The notes below the pieces were generated by a model that saw nothing but the letters and a program-made list of their open reading frames with translations, had not been told where the DNA came from and made no database searches. From assembly GCA_001632425.1 (NCBI GenBank), contig KV425688.1, positions 15,167-38,277 on the forward strand: DNA of 23,111 nucleotides, in the 5' to 3' direction. The position numbers were made by a program, and so were the translations under genes. Position 1 is the first letter of the stretch, and every line of letters starts with the position of its first letter. Origin of the DNA: Neolentinus lepideus HHB14362 ss-1 (Eukaryota; Basidiomycota; Agaricomycetes; Gloeophyllales; Gloeophyllaceae). Shown here one piece after another: positions 1-8,813 of the stretch.

Positions 1-467
1 CTTAAAACATTACTGGGTATTGCATAAGGGTTTGTTAAAATATTAGACATGTAATACATTAATACTACAGCATTAGGTGCCGTGGTCACGCCATGTGTCG
101 ATGCGCACTGCACGCATAAGGAAAGTCGCGCCAATAGAACTTGCGCTGATCCGAGGCGACGGCGGGCTGTACACCATATGGAAAGGCGCCCTGAGACACC
201 GCCTCGGTTCGGTCTGCAGTAAGAACGCCGGCCGATGCATGCCGAAATGCCGATGACTCGACTGAATGACGTCCAACGTCCGAGCTACCGAGGAGCCGTC
301 CTAAGTCCGCCGAGGAGCCGAGAGCCTTGTCACTGGTGCGTAGGGTCGCTAGTGCGCAGAGTACCGACAGTGCGCTATTGAGTCGCTAAGTCGCCGTTCC
401 CATGAAGCGCGCGGAATCGCCCTAAGTCGCGTTTTCTGGGGTCAGAAGCCAACGGGGCCTATCAGCG
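1..467. other. Unassigned stretch upstream of the copia remnant
   Basis: I see no convincing gene. If the copia element were intact, this DNA should encode the middle of reverse transcriptase on the plus strand, but no RT motif such as YVDD is visible in any frame. Short motifs recur around 285-430: GAGGAGCCG occurs twice and CTAAGTCGC-like words several times. The left part of the retroelement is therefore either deleted or replaced before about position 468. Confidence 0.4.
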
Positions 468-617
468 GCTACGTTACCATATCGTTCGCTAATCAGCTCC
501 CTCATGTATCTCTCTGTGGGCACTCGTCCCGACATTACCTATGCCGTCACATATCTTAGCCAGTTCCTCGACTGCTATGGCCCTACTCACTGGGAGGCAG
601 CTAAACGTGTTGTCAAG

Positions 618-619
618 TA
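618..619. repeat. Left TA target-site duplication of the inserted element
   Basis: TA directly precedes AGATAGG. Together with TA at 1745-1746 it brackets the element exactly. Confidence 0.8.
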
Positions 620-1744
620 AGATAGGCGACATCCACAGGCATCGATATCATGTGACCGATTGTGACCGCCAACGACGGCGGCATACCCAGACAGCGGCGA
701 CAACTTTCTCGGCAAAGTAGGACCGAGGAAAGGTGCTTATAGAGCATATCTACAGTTTCTAGGTTTCAGTTTCCAAAAATATTATGTCTATGTTGAGCAG
801 TATGAAATTTTTCGAAGACTTTTTTTGGAAGTTGCCAATTGCATTTTTCTGCGAGTTCCGTAAGGAAAGGATTTTGGACTCAAAAATATTTGCCGCCGGT
901 GGTACCGGTCCATGATTACATAATGCTCATATATGGATATACTCCTAACCCAATATTACCAAATCCAGTATCCAGCGAGCTCATCACGTACCACGATGGC
1001 CACGGAACCTTTGTCACCAAGCTAAGGTGCTGTACCGTAGTGGGGGAGAAGTGGAATTAATGTAGAGTACATATGCAATGGAACAACAGTCGGGAAATCG
1101 ACCGCAGCTCGAGGCTAGGTACGATTTCCGTGGGTTGGGGGGAGGCTCGGCCGGCAATGCCGGTGGCAGGCACGTGACCGGCAAACCCCGTGGTGGCTAG
1201 CAATGTGGCACCGGGGATGAGGCAAGCCGGAAGCCGGAAGCCAAGACTCAGGGTTGGAGAGGCGAAGCCACACTGTGCGCCATTTGCGGCGCGACGAAAT
1301 CTGGGCTACACCCAACCGCCAGAACAGGAGTGAAAGGGAGGCGGGCGGGATGAAAAGATGCGGCGTCGAGCCTAGCTGGCGAGCGACGTGTAATGGGGAA
1401 AGAAAAAGATGAGGGCACGCGTGGCCCATTCGCACGCTCTTAGCTTGGCTCGACATAAGTCTGAGCCGCTCGTGCCTCGCGTCATCCTTGTCCAGCACTA
1501 GAGTAGAACCAAGTCACTAACGAACTATATCAACAATCTCTCGGTTACCAAACTATGATATTCGCTCTGAGTAAATAGCTATTATCTATTTAAGGTAAAG
1601 TCGCCGGGTGACTTTCTTAAACACATTTTCAGAGCATTCTAGGTTTTGAGCCCTGAGATGTCCGAAATATTTGCCATGTTACCATTACATATTACGTAAT
1701 TGTCACGCACACGTGATGTCGATGCCTGTGGATGTCGCCTATCT
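620..1744. mobile_element. Non-autonomous TIR element with TA target duplication (Tc1/mariner-like MITE)
   Basis: The ends form terminal inverted repeats. The left end from 620 begins AGATAGGCGACATCCACAGG, and the reverse complement of the right end (1744 backwards) reads the same for 25 bases. Similarity then continues to about 35 bases with two T/C differences. TA occurs immediately outside both ends (618-619 and 1745-1746) and only one TA is needed to rebuild the copia reading frame. A TA duplication is the hallmark of the Tc1/mariner superfamily. The 1125-bp body has no recognisable transposase or DDE motif; open frames inside, such as 1115-1498 minus, have no family features and lie in a GC-rich patch. 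I infer a deletion derivative moved in trans. Confidence 0.85.
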
Positions 1745-1746
1745 TA
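1745..1746. repeat. Right TA target-site duplication of the inserted element
   Basis: TA directly follows CCTATCT and leads into TCTCAAAGGC, the interrupted copia codons. Confidence 0.8.
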
Positions 1747-2279
1747 TCTCAAAGGCACTCGCGACTTCAAACTGGTCCTGGGCGGCAAGCATACGGCGCA
1801 GTTGCTCGGTTACACTGACTCCGGCTTTGCCATGTGTCCCGATACCCGCCGCTCCGTCGGCGGATACTGCTTTACTCTAGGCTCTGGCATGGTGACCTGG
1901 CGTTCTTCCAAGCAAAAGACAGTATCTACTTCTTCTTGCGAAGCCGAATACATAGCAGCCTCTGAGGCGGTGAAAGAACTGATCTGGCTGCACACTCTTC
2001 TCACGGGCATCAAGTTTGAGCAACCTACCCCTACTCCTTTACTTTGCGACAATAATGGTGCCATCGTTCTCTCTGGCAATCCCTCGTTCCACAACCGTAC
2101 CAAACACATTGACATCAAATATCACTACATCCGAGAACTCAGCGACGCCCGCGCCCTTTCTGTCAGCTATGTCAACACCCGCGACAACATTGCCGACATC
2201 TTTACCAAAGCTCTTGAGCCAGCCCAATTCACTCGTCTTCGTGGCTTCCTTGGTCTCAAACGATAATCTTAGGGATGAA

Positions 2280-2372
2280 GAACAGTTGGATTCGAGGAGG
2301 AGTTGGATTTGGGGAGGAGTTGGGTTTTAGGAGGAGTCGGATTCCATGCGAGGAGGAGATATTGGGATGTTG
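2280..2372 (+). repeat. Imperfect tandem GGAGGAGTTGGATT repeats after the Pol stop
   Basis: Four to five purine-rich units of about 15-18 bases follow each other: GAGGAGGAGTTGGATTT, GGGAGGAGTTGGGTTTT, AGGAGGAGTCGGATTCC and GAGGAGGAGATATTGGG. They lie between the Pol stop codon and the presumed polypurine tract, so they may be amplified or decoy polypurine tracts. Confidence 0.6.
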
Positions 2373-2396
2373 ATGTTCCGGGATGCCTAGCCCTCG

Positions 2397-2406
2397 CAAG
2401 GAGGAG
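2397..2406 (+). promoter_or_regulatory. Presumed polypurine tract (plus-strand primer) of the copia element
   Basis: The run AAGGAGGAG ends directly before TGTTGG, the typical start of a copia LTR. In LTR elements the polypurine tract adjoins the 3' LTR and primes second-strand synthesis. Confidence 0.6.
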
Positions 2407-2678
2407 TGTTGGCGCACGAGCACTGACGCGCTATGACGCGTGATCCGCGTTTGTGCAATGCGAGAGCGACATTGTCACAGAAGTACTGGTGTCGACGTAT
2501 ATAGTCGCCGCCTCTCCCCGCGCTCCATTTTCCTCAGTCGTTATCGTACACGGCTGAGGTGAGCGCCCCCCATCCACATATTTCATGTCCGAGCATAGCA
2601 TTGATCCATGTACCATAGAACATTTGTCTATAGGTACACAGCTCTATATACAGTCGTTATCGTACACGGCTGAGAACA
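2407..2678 (+). mobile_element. 3' LTR of the copia element (right boundary uncertain)
   Basis: The LTR starts at TGTTGGCG right after the polypurine tract. It contains a TATA box near 2497-2504 and a probable RNA start near 2535. A likely end is GAGAACA at 2678, because AACA complements the starting TGTT. An earlier end at GTACA (2550) or at AACA 2619-2622 is also possible. The 5' LTR is outside the window, so the boundary cannot be fixed by comparison. Confidence 0.55.
2497..2504 (+). promoter_or_regulatory. TATA box of the LTR promoter
   Basis: GTATATAG lies about 34 bases upstream of CAGTCGTTATCG, the sequence that begins both copies of the leader repeat. That spacing fits a Pol II start site at about 2535. 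Confidence 0.5.
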
Positions 2679-2687
2679 TTTGTCTAT
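2535..2687 (+). repeat. Tandem leader repeat: copy with and copy without a 60-nt GT...AG segment
   Basis: Copy 1 has a 24-base block at 2535-2558 that ends GGCTGAG, then a 60-base segment 2559-2618 that starts GTGAGC and ends CATAG, then AACATTTGTCTAT at 2619-2631. Copy 2 (2651-2687) has the same 24 bases joined directly to AACATTTGTCTAT. The difference is exactly an intron-like segment. The interval 2632-2650 (AGGTACACAGCTCTATATA) lies between the copies. Confidence 0.8.
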
Positions 2688-2689
2688 GG

Positions 2690-3561
2690 CTTCTACATAA
2701 CCATCGCATTATATACAGAGCATGTGATAGAGCACCATCTGTTATTGCGACCGCTATAGTCTATACTGGCTAGCTGGATGCTCACGAGCAAGGTTTCAAT
2801 CCACGGCATGCCGAGTGAGCGTCCATTCTAACAGTGATCTATGTATCTCCTTCAACCCGCTAAAAATTGCGTGTTGACGAAGCTTGCCGCCAGGAGCTAC
2901 GCGCTTGTCCGGAGCATGACTGAGATTATAGCGCCCTCTTCCGCGAGTAATCACACACTCCCTGCTCGTGTTAGATTCGGTCACAAACGGAGAAGCGAAT
3001 CTGGAAGTGTTCTGCAGAATGACGTGACTACCGAAACCCCGGTGCATGGAAACATGAACGGGCGGCATGCGTATGTGGCACTTATTTCTTCTCTCTTCTA
3101 GCTGTCGTCTGAGCTCCGAGGGCAGGTTCAACACCTGTCTAATAAAGGTACTAATATGATTAGAAGATTTCCTGACGTTCTAGTTATTCTACAGGATGCA
3201 TCGCAATGCGTTTCTATCTCTGAATATCTACCAACTATGATCGTCTGCGATCTATGCAAGAAGTCTGGATGTAGTTTATTTTTGGGAGGTCTTATAAGGT
3301 TCGTCTACTACCTTCCTAATAAAATGCGGAGAACATGCTACGTTCTTCATGTCAGGGTACAAATCAGGTCCACCATCAAGGGTATTCTCCCGTGGGTGGC
3401 GCTAATTAACATCATGATCCCATCCACCTTGTATGTATTTCTGTGGAACCTTGTTCCTCAGATTCCAGGTAAAGGAACAGTATCACCGCTGAAAACTTTA
3501 TCAAATGTGACTCGACCCAGTCTTCGTCTTATATAAGACGGCAATCCAGCACGACTCCACC
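2690..3561. other. No gene recognised between the LTR and the first kinase
   Basis: Open frames here (for example 2796-3134 minus and 3156-3536 plus) show no family motif, no splice-consistent extension and no conserved composition. The last 300 bases probably hold the kinase promoter, but I see no clear TATA box. Confidence 0.35.
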
Positions 3562-4956
3562 ATGATGATGACTGTCATGGCTGAAGATTCTTCCACTGCC
3601 GTCCTTTCCACTCTAGAAGGGACATCGTCTGAATATGAGAACGTGAGTCACGTTGCTTAGACGATTGTTTCTCTTCACTTATCACATACCTAAACTCGGC
3701 AGAATTTAACTAAATACATCGATGCTGATCTGCGGCATGACACAAAATTTGAGGGCGGGGGACAATCGGATATATTCACTGCCGTCCTTGATTGCGGAAA
3801 GCTTCCGAGAGGTGTCTCCGCTTTTCAACAGTTGTACGATGGGCCGGCAACCAAGACTGTTGCCTTGAAGATATTACGTGTTATGGCCAATGCGGACTCG
3901 GACCGGTATCAAATAATAATGCGTGTAAGTATGAAGACTATTGATGTGTCTACCGGATAGTTTCTAATGTGTGTCTTCCAAAAGCGTCTGAAACGGGAGA
4001 CTGGGCTGTGGCAAACTTTGTCTCACGACAATATAGTCCCTCTCTTTGGGGTATACCAGTCCCCCCGTTCTCCCGAAGTCGACGGCCTCGTTATGCCGCT
4101 CTACTCGGGAGACCTTAAGAAATATCTTGCCGCTCATGAAGATGCCAACAAACTATTACTCGTGAGACACCACAATCATATCACAGTCATAGAGCAACTT
4201 GATTACTCGGGTGTTAATGTATTTCGTAGCTCTTAGGAACTGCGAAAGGCATTGAGTATCTTCATACCAAACGCTTAGTTCACGGAGACATAAAACCAGT
4301 ATGTACTCTCTTTATTGTCATGGTTCTTCAGTCCGCATTACCGGTTGAAATAGCGCAATATCCTTGTCACTGCAGAAGGGGTTCCAATGCTATCAGACTT
4401 CGGGACCAGCAGAATATTGGGGATGAAAGGTTACACAACTAATCTGACGACAACTACCACTTACACCGCTCCCGAAATTCTCGACTTTGACGAGGATGAT
4501 TCAAAGACCTCTGAAAATAAAGAAACCCCTCACCCCCTCAGCAGCTATTCTGACATCTATTCATTTGGAATGACTATATTAGAGGTATGTCGCGTGCTCG
4601 GGAAGCAATGTACGCACATATCAACCCGCAATTGTGATGCTCCTTTGTAGGTCATAGATGGACGTGCCCCGTTCTATCATCGGAGAGCCATTTTGGTGAG
4701 ACAGATCGTGGACGGTCTGCGACCCGAGCCAAAGCACCACCCGGGAATTGATGAAGTGAATGGGAAAATATGGATTTTGCTTGGCCAATGCTGGGAACGC
4801 GATGGCAAGCTTAGGCCAGACATCGGAAAAGTAATGCTTGAGCTACAGTGCCTAGCGCCGTTGGATGCAGCCTCGAGTGGTATGTCCTGGTTCTGTCTTC
4901 GCATATGGTCAGAAGTTAATCCAATTATGCATATTTTATGTTCAGTCGAGGCCTAG
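3562..4956 (+). CDS. Protein kinase, fungal tyrosine-kinase-like type, complete (7 exons)
   Basis: Exons 3562-3642, 3703-3924, 3985-4161, 4230-4298, 4354-4584, 4651-4879 and 4946-4956 join in frame to about 339 residues. The glycine loop is FEGGGQSDIFTA (43-54), the ATP lysine is in VALKIL (K83), and the helix-C glutamate is in RLKRETGLW (E106). The catalytic loop is HGDIKPRN (D180), with Gly replacing the usual Arg before Asp. DFG is at 198-200, YTAPE ends at 224, and SDIYSFGM follows. All catalytic residues are present, so an active Ser/Thr kinase is expected; the substrate is unknown. Nothing recognisable lies N-terminal beyond about 40 residues. The start is the first of three adjacent ATGs after a CCACC context. 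The last intron (4880-4945, 66 nt) is a multiple of three without a stop, so retaining it adds 22 residues before the same TAG. It is paralogous to the kinase at 14595-16383, with homologous intron positions. Confidence 0.9.
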
Positions 4957-5029
4957 AATTTATTCGTTGGTTCAAAGTCATTCCAGTCTGAGACGCGGCG
5001 AGCAGTAGGAAGAGCATTGCCTCTGAATT

Positions 5030-5200
5030 CAAGTTTAGTGGGACCGACATTTTCCCGAACACTGGTCCTTCAGCTGATCTACCTACACACATCCTAAACT
5101 CAATCATACAATTTCTTTAGCTGGTCTGCATAAACCTGAGAGGTTCTGGAAGCGGCGTCTTACACTATTACACTCTTCGGAGGTTAGAGGGTGCTAGTGA
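5030..5200 (+). pseudogene. F-box-like fragment with a frame break
   Basis: One frame reads LPTHILNSIIQFL and then stops at 5120. Another frame takes over with GLHKPERFWKRRLTLLHSS. Leu-Pro followed by I-L-x-x-I-x-x-F/L resembles the start of an F-box, where LPxEIL is typical. The two frames would need a 2-base correction to join. It is short and could be chance; I include it as a weak remnant just downstream of the kinase. Confidence 0.25.
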
Positions 5201-5381
5201 CCGGTGACCCCCGGCGAAAGCCCACCATAACGTAGCACTCAGAGAATTGCTTCGCAAATATGTGCAATATGTTCGGCGTTCAGACTAAAGAATATGGCAG
5301 AGTAATCGTCCCGGTCTGCCCTCATAGCCAGGACTCAGGTAACAATATGCACGGGACTACAATGCAGTGGCACGCTACTCG

Positions 5382-5910
5382 TTATTTTTGTGGCCCGAGG
5401 ACCGCTGTAACCAGCTGCTCCCCTAATATTTCGTGAACCTCCGATGTCAGAGGCAAGTCATCTACCCAAATGATACCACCCTCGTTGGTGGGATCATCCT
5501 CGCTGAAGTCGTATTCTAGAGGGTCTTCGAGCACATCTAAGAGTACTTGATGTGATGAGAAGAGCATTACTGTCGCCTCTTTGCTGGACAACGCAAATTC
5601 GGTTGTCTGTGCTTGTAGTACTTCATTCCAGGTCTTTACGCGATCTTCTATCACCTGTACAGAGTCGGAATCTATAGCTACGAAGTATCAGATGCATGCT
5701 CTATGAATCATGTAGTACTGAGAGACGATACCTTGTGGCGAGCGGTCGATGGGCGGAATATCGAAGAGAACAAAATTTCTGGCTCCGGCTCTGACATAGA
5801 GGTGATGAAGGGTGTCAAAGATGTTCTCAACAATAGAATCGAGTTCCTCGCTATCGGTAGTTCCACAATCGTTGATACCAAGGAATACAACTAGCGACCG
5901 TTTTTGTTTC
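5382..5910 (-). pseudogene. GDSL/SGNH esterase (CE16-like) remnant, 5' truncated, catalytic His changed
   Basis: On the minus strand, 5910 to about 5732 encodes VVFLGINDCG, which carries the GxND asparagine of SGNH hydrolases, then FVLFDIPPIDRSP, a block typical of fungal acetyl-esterase-like proteins. An intron at 5648-5731 (84 nt, GTATCG...TAG) joins it to the second exon 5382-5647, which contains EDRVKTWNEV, a long conserved middle and WVDDLPLTSEVHEILGEQL. Family members usually have DDLHLTS here, where His is the catalytic base; this copy has Pro (CCT). The first block with the GDS nucleophile is not found: sequence upstream of about 5910 stops matching and carries an unrelated basic frame. 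The protein would lack both Ser and His of the active site, so I call it a pseudogene. The family would deacetylate sugars or cleave lipid esters outside the cell. Confidence 0.75.
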
Positions 5911-6061
5911 GCGAGATGTGTGCCGTTTCCGTATCATTCTCAGGCTTGGGGTGTATTTTCTCCGGATCCCTTTTCCTAGGGCGTGATGACGGACTTGTTT
6001 CTTCGCTCAAGTGCACCTTAGACTCGAGGCATTGTCGCTTCCGTTTGCTGGAGGAATCCAT
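5891..6061 (-). CDS. Small basic ORF of 56 residues, unidentified
   Basis: It starts with ATG at 6059-6061 and stops at TAG 5891-5893. The product begins MDSSSKRKRQ and is rich in Lys, Arg, Ser and Pro (RPRKRDPEK), resembling a nuclear-localisation-type disordered segment. It may be the 5' exon of a lost gene now abutting the esterase remnant, which it overlaps in another frame at its 3' end. No family recognised. Confidence 0.25.
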   Translation of the reverse strand: MDSSSKRKRQCLESKVHLSEETSPSSRPRKRDPEKIHPKPENDTETAHISRNKNGR

Positions 6062-6289
6062 GGAGCCTGAGGCAAGCTAGACTCAGAAAAGCTGGCCACT
6101 TGTATCCGGGGACTGACATTGCGCATGCGCACCTGGTGGCTGGGTCACTATGCCACATGTCACGAGACACGTGATGATTACGGTCACGTCCACTTTTGTT
6201 ACTGGCTATTTTTGGTTTCGCTTCGCATCCACGCTCGTCGACTCGAGTCACTCGACACTCTCACCGCTTCTTGCCATTCCAAATCCCTC

Positions 6290-6469
6290 ATGGCTGAACG
6301 TGGCTACCAAAATCTCAATGCTTCTGTTCTCAAGCAAATATCAAAGGCTTTGGAACACGACTCAGCCACCGATATTGAACCTGTCTTGAGAAAAGTGTAT
6401 ACCTCCTACGCAAAATATCCCCATAGGATTGGCGAGTGCCAGGCGAAGCGGCAGACAGATGCGTATTGA
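6290..6469 (+). CDS. Short hypothetical ORF, possibly a first exon
   Basis: ATG at 6290 opens 59 residues beginning MAERGYQNLNASVLKQISKA with an amphipathic, charged composition unlike the surrounding non-coding frames. The frame is open upstream to 6119 as well. Two CACGTG or TCACGT words (about 6163-6189) lie roughly 100-130 bases upstream and could be bHLH sites. No family recognised and no clear continuation by splicing. Confidence 0.3.
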   Translation: MAERGYQNLNASVLKQISKALEHDSATDIEPVLRKVYTSYAKYPHRIGECQAKRQTDAY

Positions 6470-6571
6470 TCTGTCTGAAATCTTATCGACATCTTAACTC
6501 TGTTATTCATATAATCAAGCGAGGAGCATAGTCTCCCCCTCAAGAGGCATCGCCACCCCTATCCTGACGCA

Positions 6572-7522
6572 TTGCTACCCTTTGCCTCTTGTATCCAACC
6601 GCATCTACCCTTGACCGAGCCGCATCTTCTGGAACAGTGGCCGCTATCATGTTCTTTCCCACATTCCATCATCTTCCCATTATCGCCCGTGGTCCGCAAC
6701 CTACTCAAGATAGCGGACGGCTATGAACCAGACCTTTCCTCCATACTTCTCAGAAGCGTTCTCTCTAGTACACCAATCTGGGAAGACAGTTCGCGTGCCG
6801 TGGTGCAGACCGGGGAGGACGTGGTTAAGGTCGCGCAACACCTTGACCACGATGAGCACAGCGTCCTGCAACTCGTGGAAAAGAACCTTCCGAGCGTTCC
6901 TGCCCCTCGGGCGTTAGGATTGGTTACTGTCGGCACCACGTCCTTCATGTTCTTGACCAAGATCCCTGGTACTACTCTAGAAACCCGCTGGTCGTCATTA
7001 TCCACGGAGGCAAAGACGAACATCAGACGCGTCTTGGATAAGTATGTTCATGCCCTGCGCGAGCTCGACCCCCCTCATGGCTCACCGTTCGGCTCGCCCG
7101 TTGGTCGTCGGTTCTGTAAGGATATTCGAAGAGATGAACGAGTCAGCCCATCATCCATATACTCTGAGTCTCAATTCAACGACTGCCTTCTGGATCCACC
7201 AACTTCCCGCGCTGCATTGAATCACAAGAAATGACTGCGCTCCATGCTACGCACCGATCATCGCATCGTGTTTACCCACGCCGATTTTCATCCCCGGAAC
7301 ATCATGGTGGTAGATGGACCAGGTGGTGTCGTCGAGCTCTCCGGGATTATCGACTGGGAGGTTAGCGGTTTCTATCCTGAGTACTGGGAACAGCTCAACG
7401 CGGTGAATACGCGTTCGATCAAAGACACGAGTGATTGGTGGGATCATTTGCCCCCTTGCATTCTAGGGTACGACCATGAGGTTGTGTTGGACCGAGTTAT
7501 CGAATCCACTGTAGTGCATTGA
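6572..7522 (+). pseudogene. Aminoglycoside-phosphotransferase-family (APH) kinase-like gene with one in-frame stop
   Basis: A single frame covers both halves of a fungal APH-fold protein. The N-lobe includes DVVKVAQHLDHDE (Lys for ATP), then PSVPAPRALG and FLTKIPGTTLETRW, all standard for the family. The C-lobe has FTHADFHPRNIMV (catalytic Asp and Asn) and GIIDWEVSGFYPEYWEQL (Mg-binding Asp), ending at TGA 7520-7522. TGA at 7232-7234 interrupts between HKK and LRSM, where the family normally has Trp, so TGG to TGA is the likely change. No ATG opens the frame: it runs back to a TTG at 6572, so the true start or first exon is missing or upstream. Such proteins phosphorylate small molecules in bacteria; in fungi most have unknown substrates. 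Confidence 0.85.
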
Positions 7523-7605
7523 TCACTACTCCGCTGTCGTGTATTCCAATAATAACATGGACATGCTCCAGATATACTGACCGACACACAGAGTCAGTTG
7601 CTCGA

Positions 7606-7806
7606 TCAAAATCCGCAACTGTGGCGGATGATATGTCCGGCTCGACAGTTGCCGTATCGAATGTTGGCAGAGGTTTCTTCTACGCGAGGGTCTCGATACT
7701 TTTCAACCGACTTAACTCGAATCCCAGTCACGACACAACTGTACCCATCTCGCATAAGCACAGGGATAATCAGCAGGGCAGGATTATGCTTCCGAAGATG
7801 TGCCAT
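7606..7806 (-). pseudogene. HNH-endonuclease-like fragment (fungal type)
   Basis: The minus-strand frame reads VLMRDGYSCVVTGIR and later NCRAGHIIRHSCGF. RDGYxCxVTG followed some 35 residues later by a His motif is the pattern of the fungal HNH domain, where the second block is usually CxAHII. Here Gly replaces the usual Ala before the His. The frame ends soon after, and about 80 bases separate it from the convergent APH remnant. The rest of the domain is not visible, so this looks like a relic. Confidence 0.45.
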
Positions 7807-8532
7807 ACCTGTTTTCTGAAAACCTTCCTTCGGCTACAAACTGGCAAATGGCTAGTAGCATCATCTTTGGTAGGCGAAACGTTCCATGTGCGAGTTCTGG
7901 AATATGAGATACATGTTCTGATATTTGCGCCACTGGTTGGAGGAAAGCTTGAAAGTACCTGCAAGCGAATGAAAAGTGTGTCAGTCAAGTGACACGTAAA
8001 GAAGGTATATTGTGTCCCCCTGGAGCATGGTATCAGTGGTGAGCCGCCATTACTGCTGAAGCGGCATAACACTTCCACTCTACCCTCTACACTCCGGGCT
8101 GTGAACCAACGCGGCCAACATGACCTTGTCTGGCCAGACGGCACGCTGTACTACAGTTTTGAGCTATATCATACTCATACTGGTTAGATGGGTAACTAGA
8201 GAAAAAGCCGATGGCTTCGTTCGCAGTGCTCAACCAAGGTTCGAGGGCGATGTCGCTGCTTGCGAGACATCACTAGCAGATTTCATCGTACAAGTCAAAG
8301 GAAGTCAGTGAGAAGGACTCTCCGGAATCGCTCCGTTGACACGCATATGTAGTCTTGGATAGTTGCAGGTTATTGGCTCAAAGACCATCTTGTGTCTCCT
8401 GCTTGAAATGGAACGTAAGCGCCAGTGCCAGAGGAAAGGGCCTACGAAACAGTTGCTGACATCTGAATGATACATGGAAGCTACCCTCTAGAACGCCAGA
8501 CACCGGTCCGTCCAGGATGTTCACGACCACTA
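7807..8532. other. Degenerate stretch between two HNH-gene pieces
   Basis: I see no complete gene. If the two minus-strand pieces at 7606-7806 and 8533-8733 are parts of one HNH gene, this is its decayed middle. The frame at 8378-8581 (LKEELEKLSRQMIVVVNILD) is helix-like and may be a frame-shifted continuation. Confidence 0.3.
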
Positions 8533-8733
8533 TCATCTGTCTGGACAGTTTCTCCAGTTCCTCCTTAAGCTGCATGGACACTTAAGCACAGCAGTTGGAT
8601 GTCGTTCCTTCCAATGTCGGCGAATATTTGGTAACAACTGGTCCTGGCGCCAGGTCTGTTTCACTGTATTTCCTTGGTCATCATATATAGAATATTTTTG
8701 GCTTGCCTGACATCGAGAGCCGTTCCATGACAT
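8533..8733 (-). pseudogene. Possible N-terminal piece of a fungal HNH protein
   Basis: ATG at 8731-8733 opens CQASQKYSIYDDQGN, which resembles from memory the start of fungal HNH-domain proteins (a short beta segment with IYD and a following Trp). The frame runs into basic, low-quality sequence and ends after 66 residues. It lies about 730 bases upstream, in transcript direction, of the HNH motif fragment. Weak assignment. Confidence 0.3.
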
Positions 8734-8813
8734 TTTCCAAATTCCAATGATCTGACACGAATATGGTACAAATGGCTTGAGCAGTTACATTACACATTAG
8801 CACTTCCAAAAAC

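Larger units (their letters stand above)
468..2266 (+). pseudogene. Ty1/copia Pol remnant (end of RT plus RNase H), split by an insertion
   Basis: Two coding blocks belong to one copia polyprotein. Block 1 (468-619) contains PYRSLISSLMYLSVGTRPDI and a following HWEAAKRVVK, the classic linker between RT and RNase H. Block 2 (1747-2266) continues with YLKGTRD and covers RNase H: the acidic residues sit in YTDSGFA, SCEAEY and LLCDNN, followed by the copia signature RTKHIDIKYHYIRE and DNIADIFTKAL, ending in TAA at 2264-2266. Removing 620-1744 plus one TA copy restores AAG-TAT-CTC (K-Y-L) with no frame change, so the reading frame was intact when the insertion happened. Gag, protease, integrase and most of RT are not in the window. 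RNase H would normally degrade the RNA strand during reverse transcription. As it stands the gene is broken by the insertion and by loss of its 5' part. Identity is certain from motif order. Confidence 0.92.

Noticed and set aside
1115..1498. 127-codon minus-strand ORF inside the TA-flanked element
   Set aside because: It lies in a GC-rich patch, is His/Pro/Arg-rich and lacks any transposase motif.
1810..2118. Minus-strand ORF opposite the RNase H block
   Set aside because: It is a shadow of the clearly conserved RNase H frame.
4677..4904. Minus-strand ORF opposite the kinase C-lobe
   Set aside because: It is antisense to a conserved exon of the kinase and has no motif of its own.
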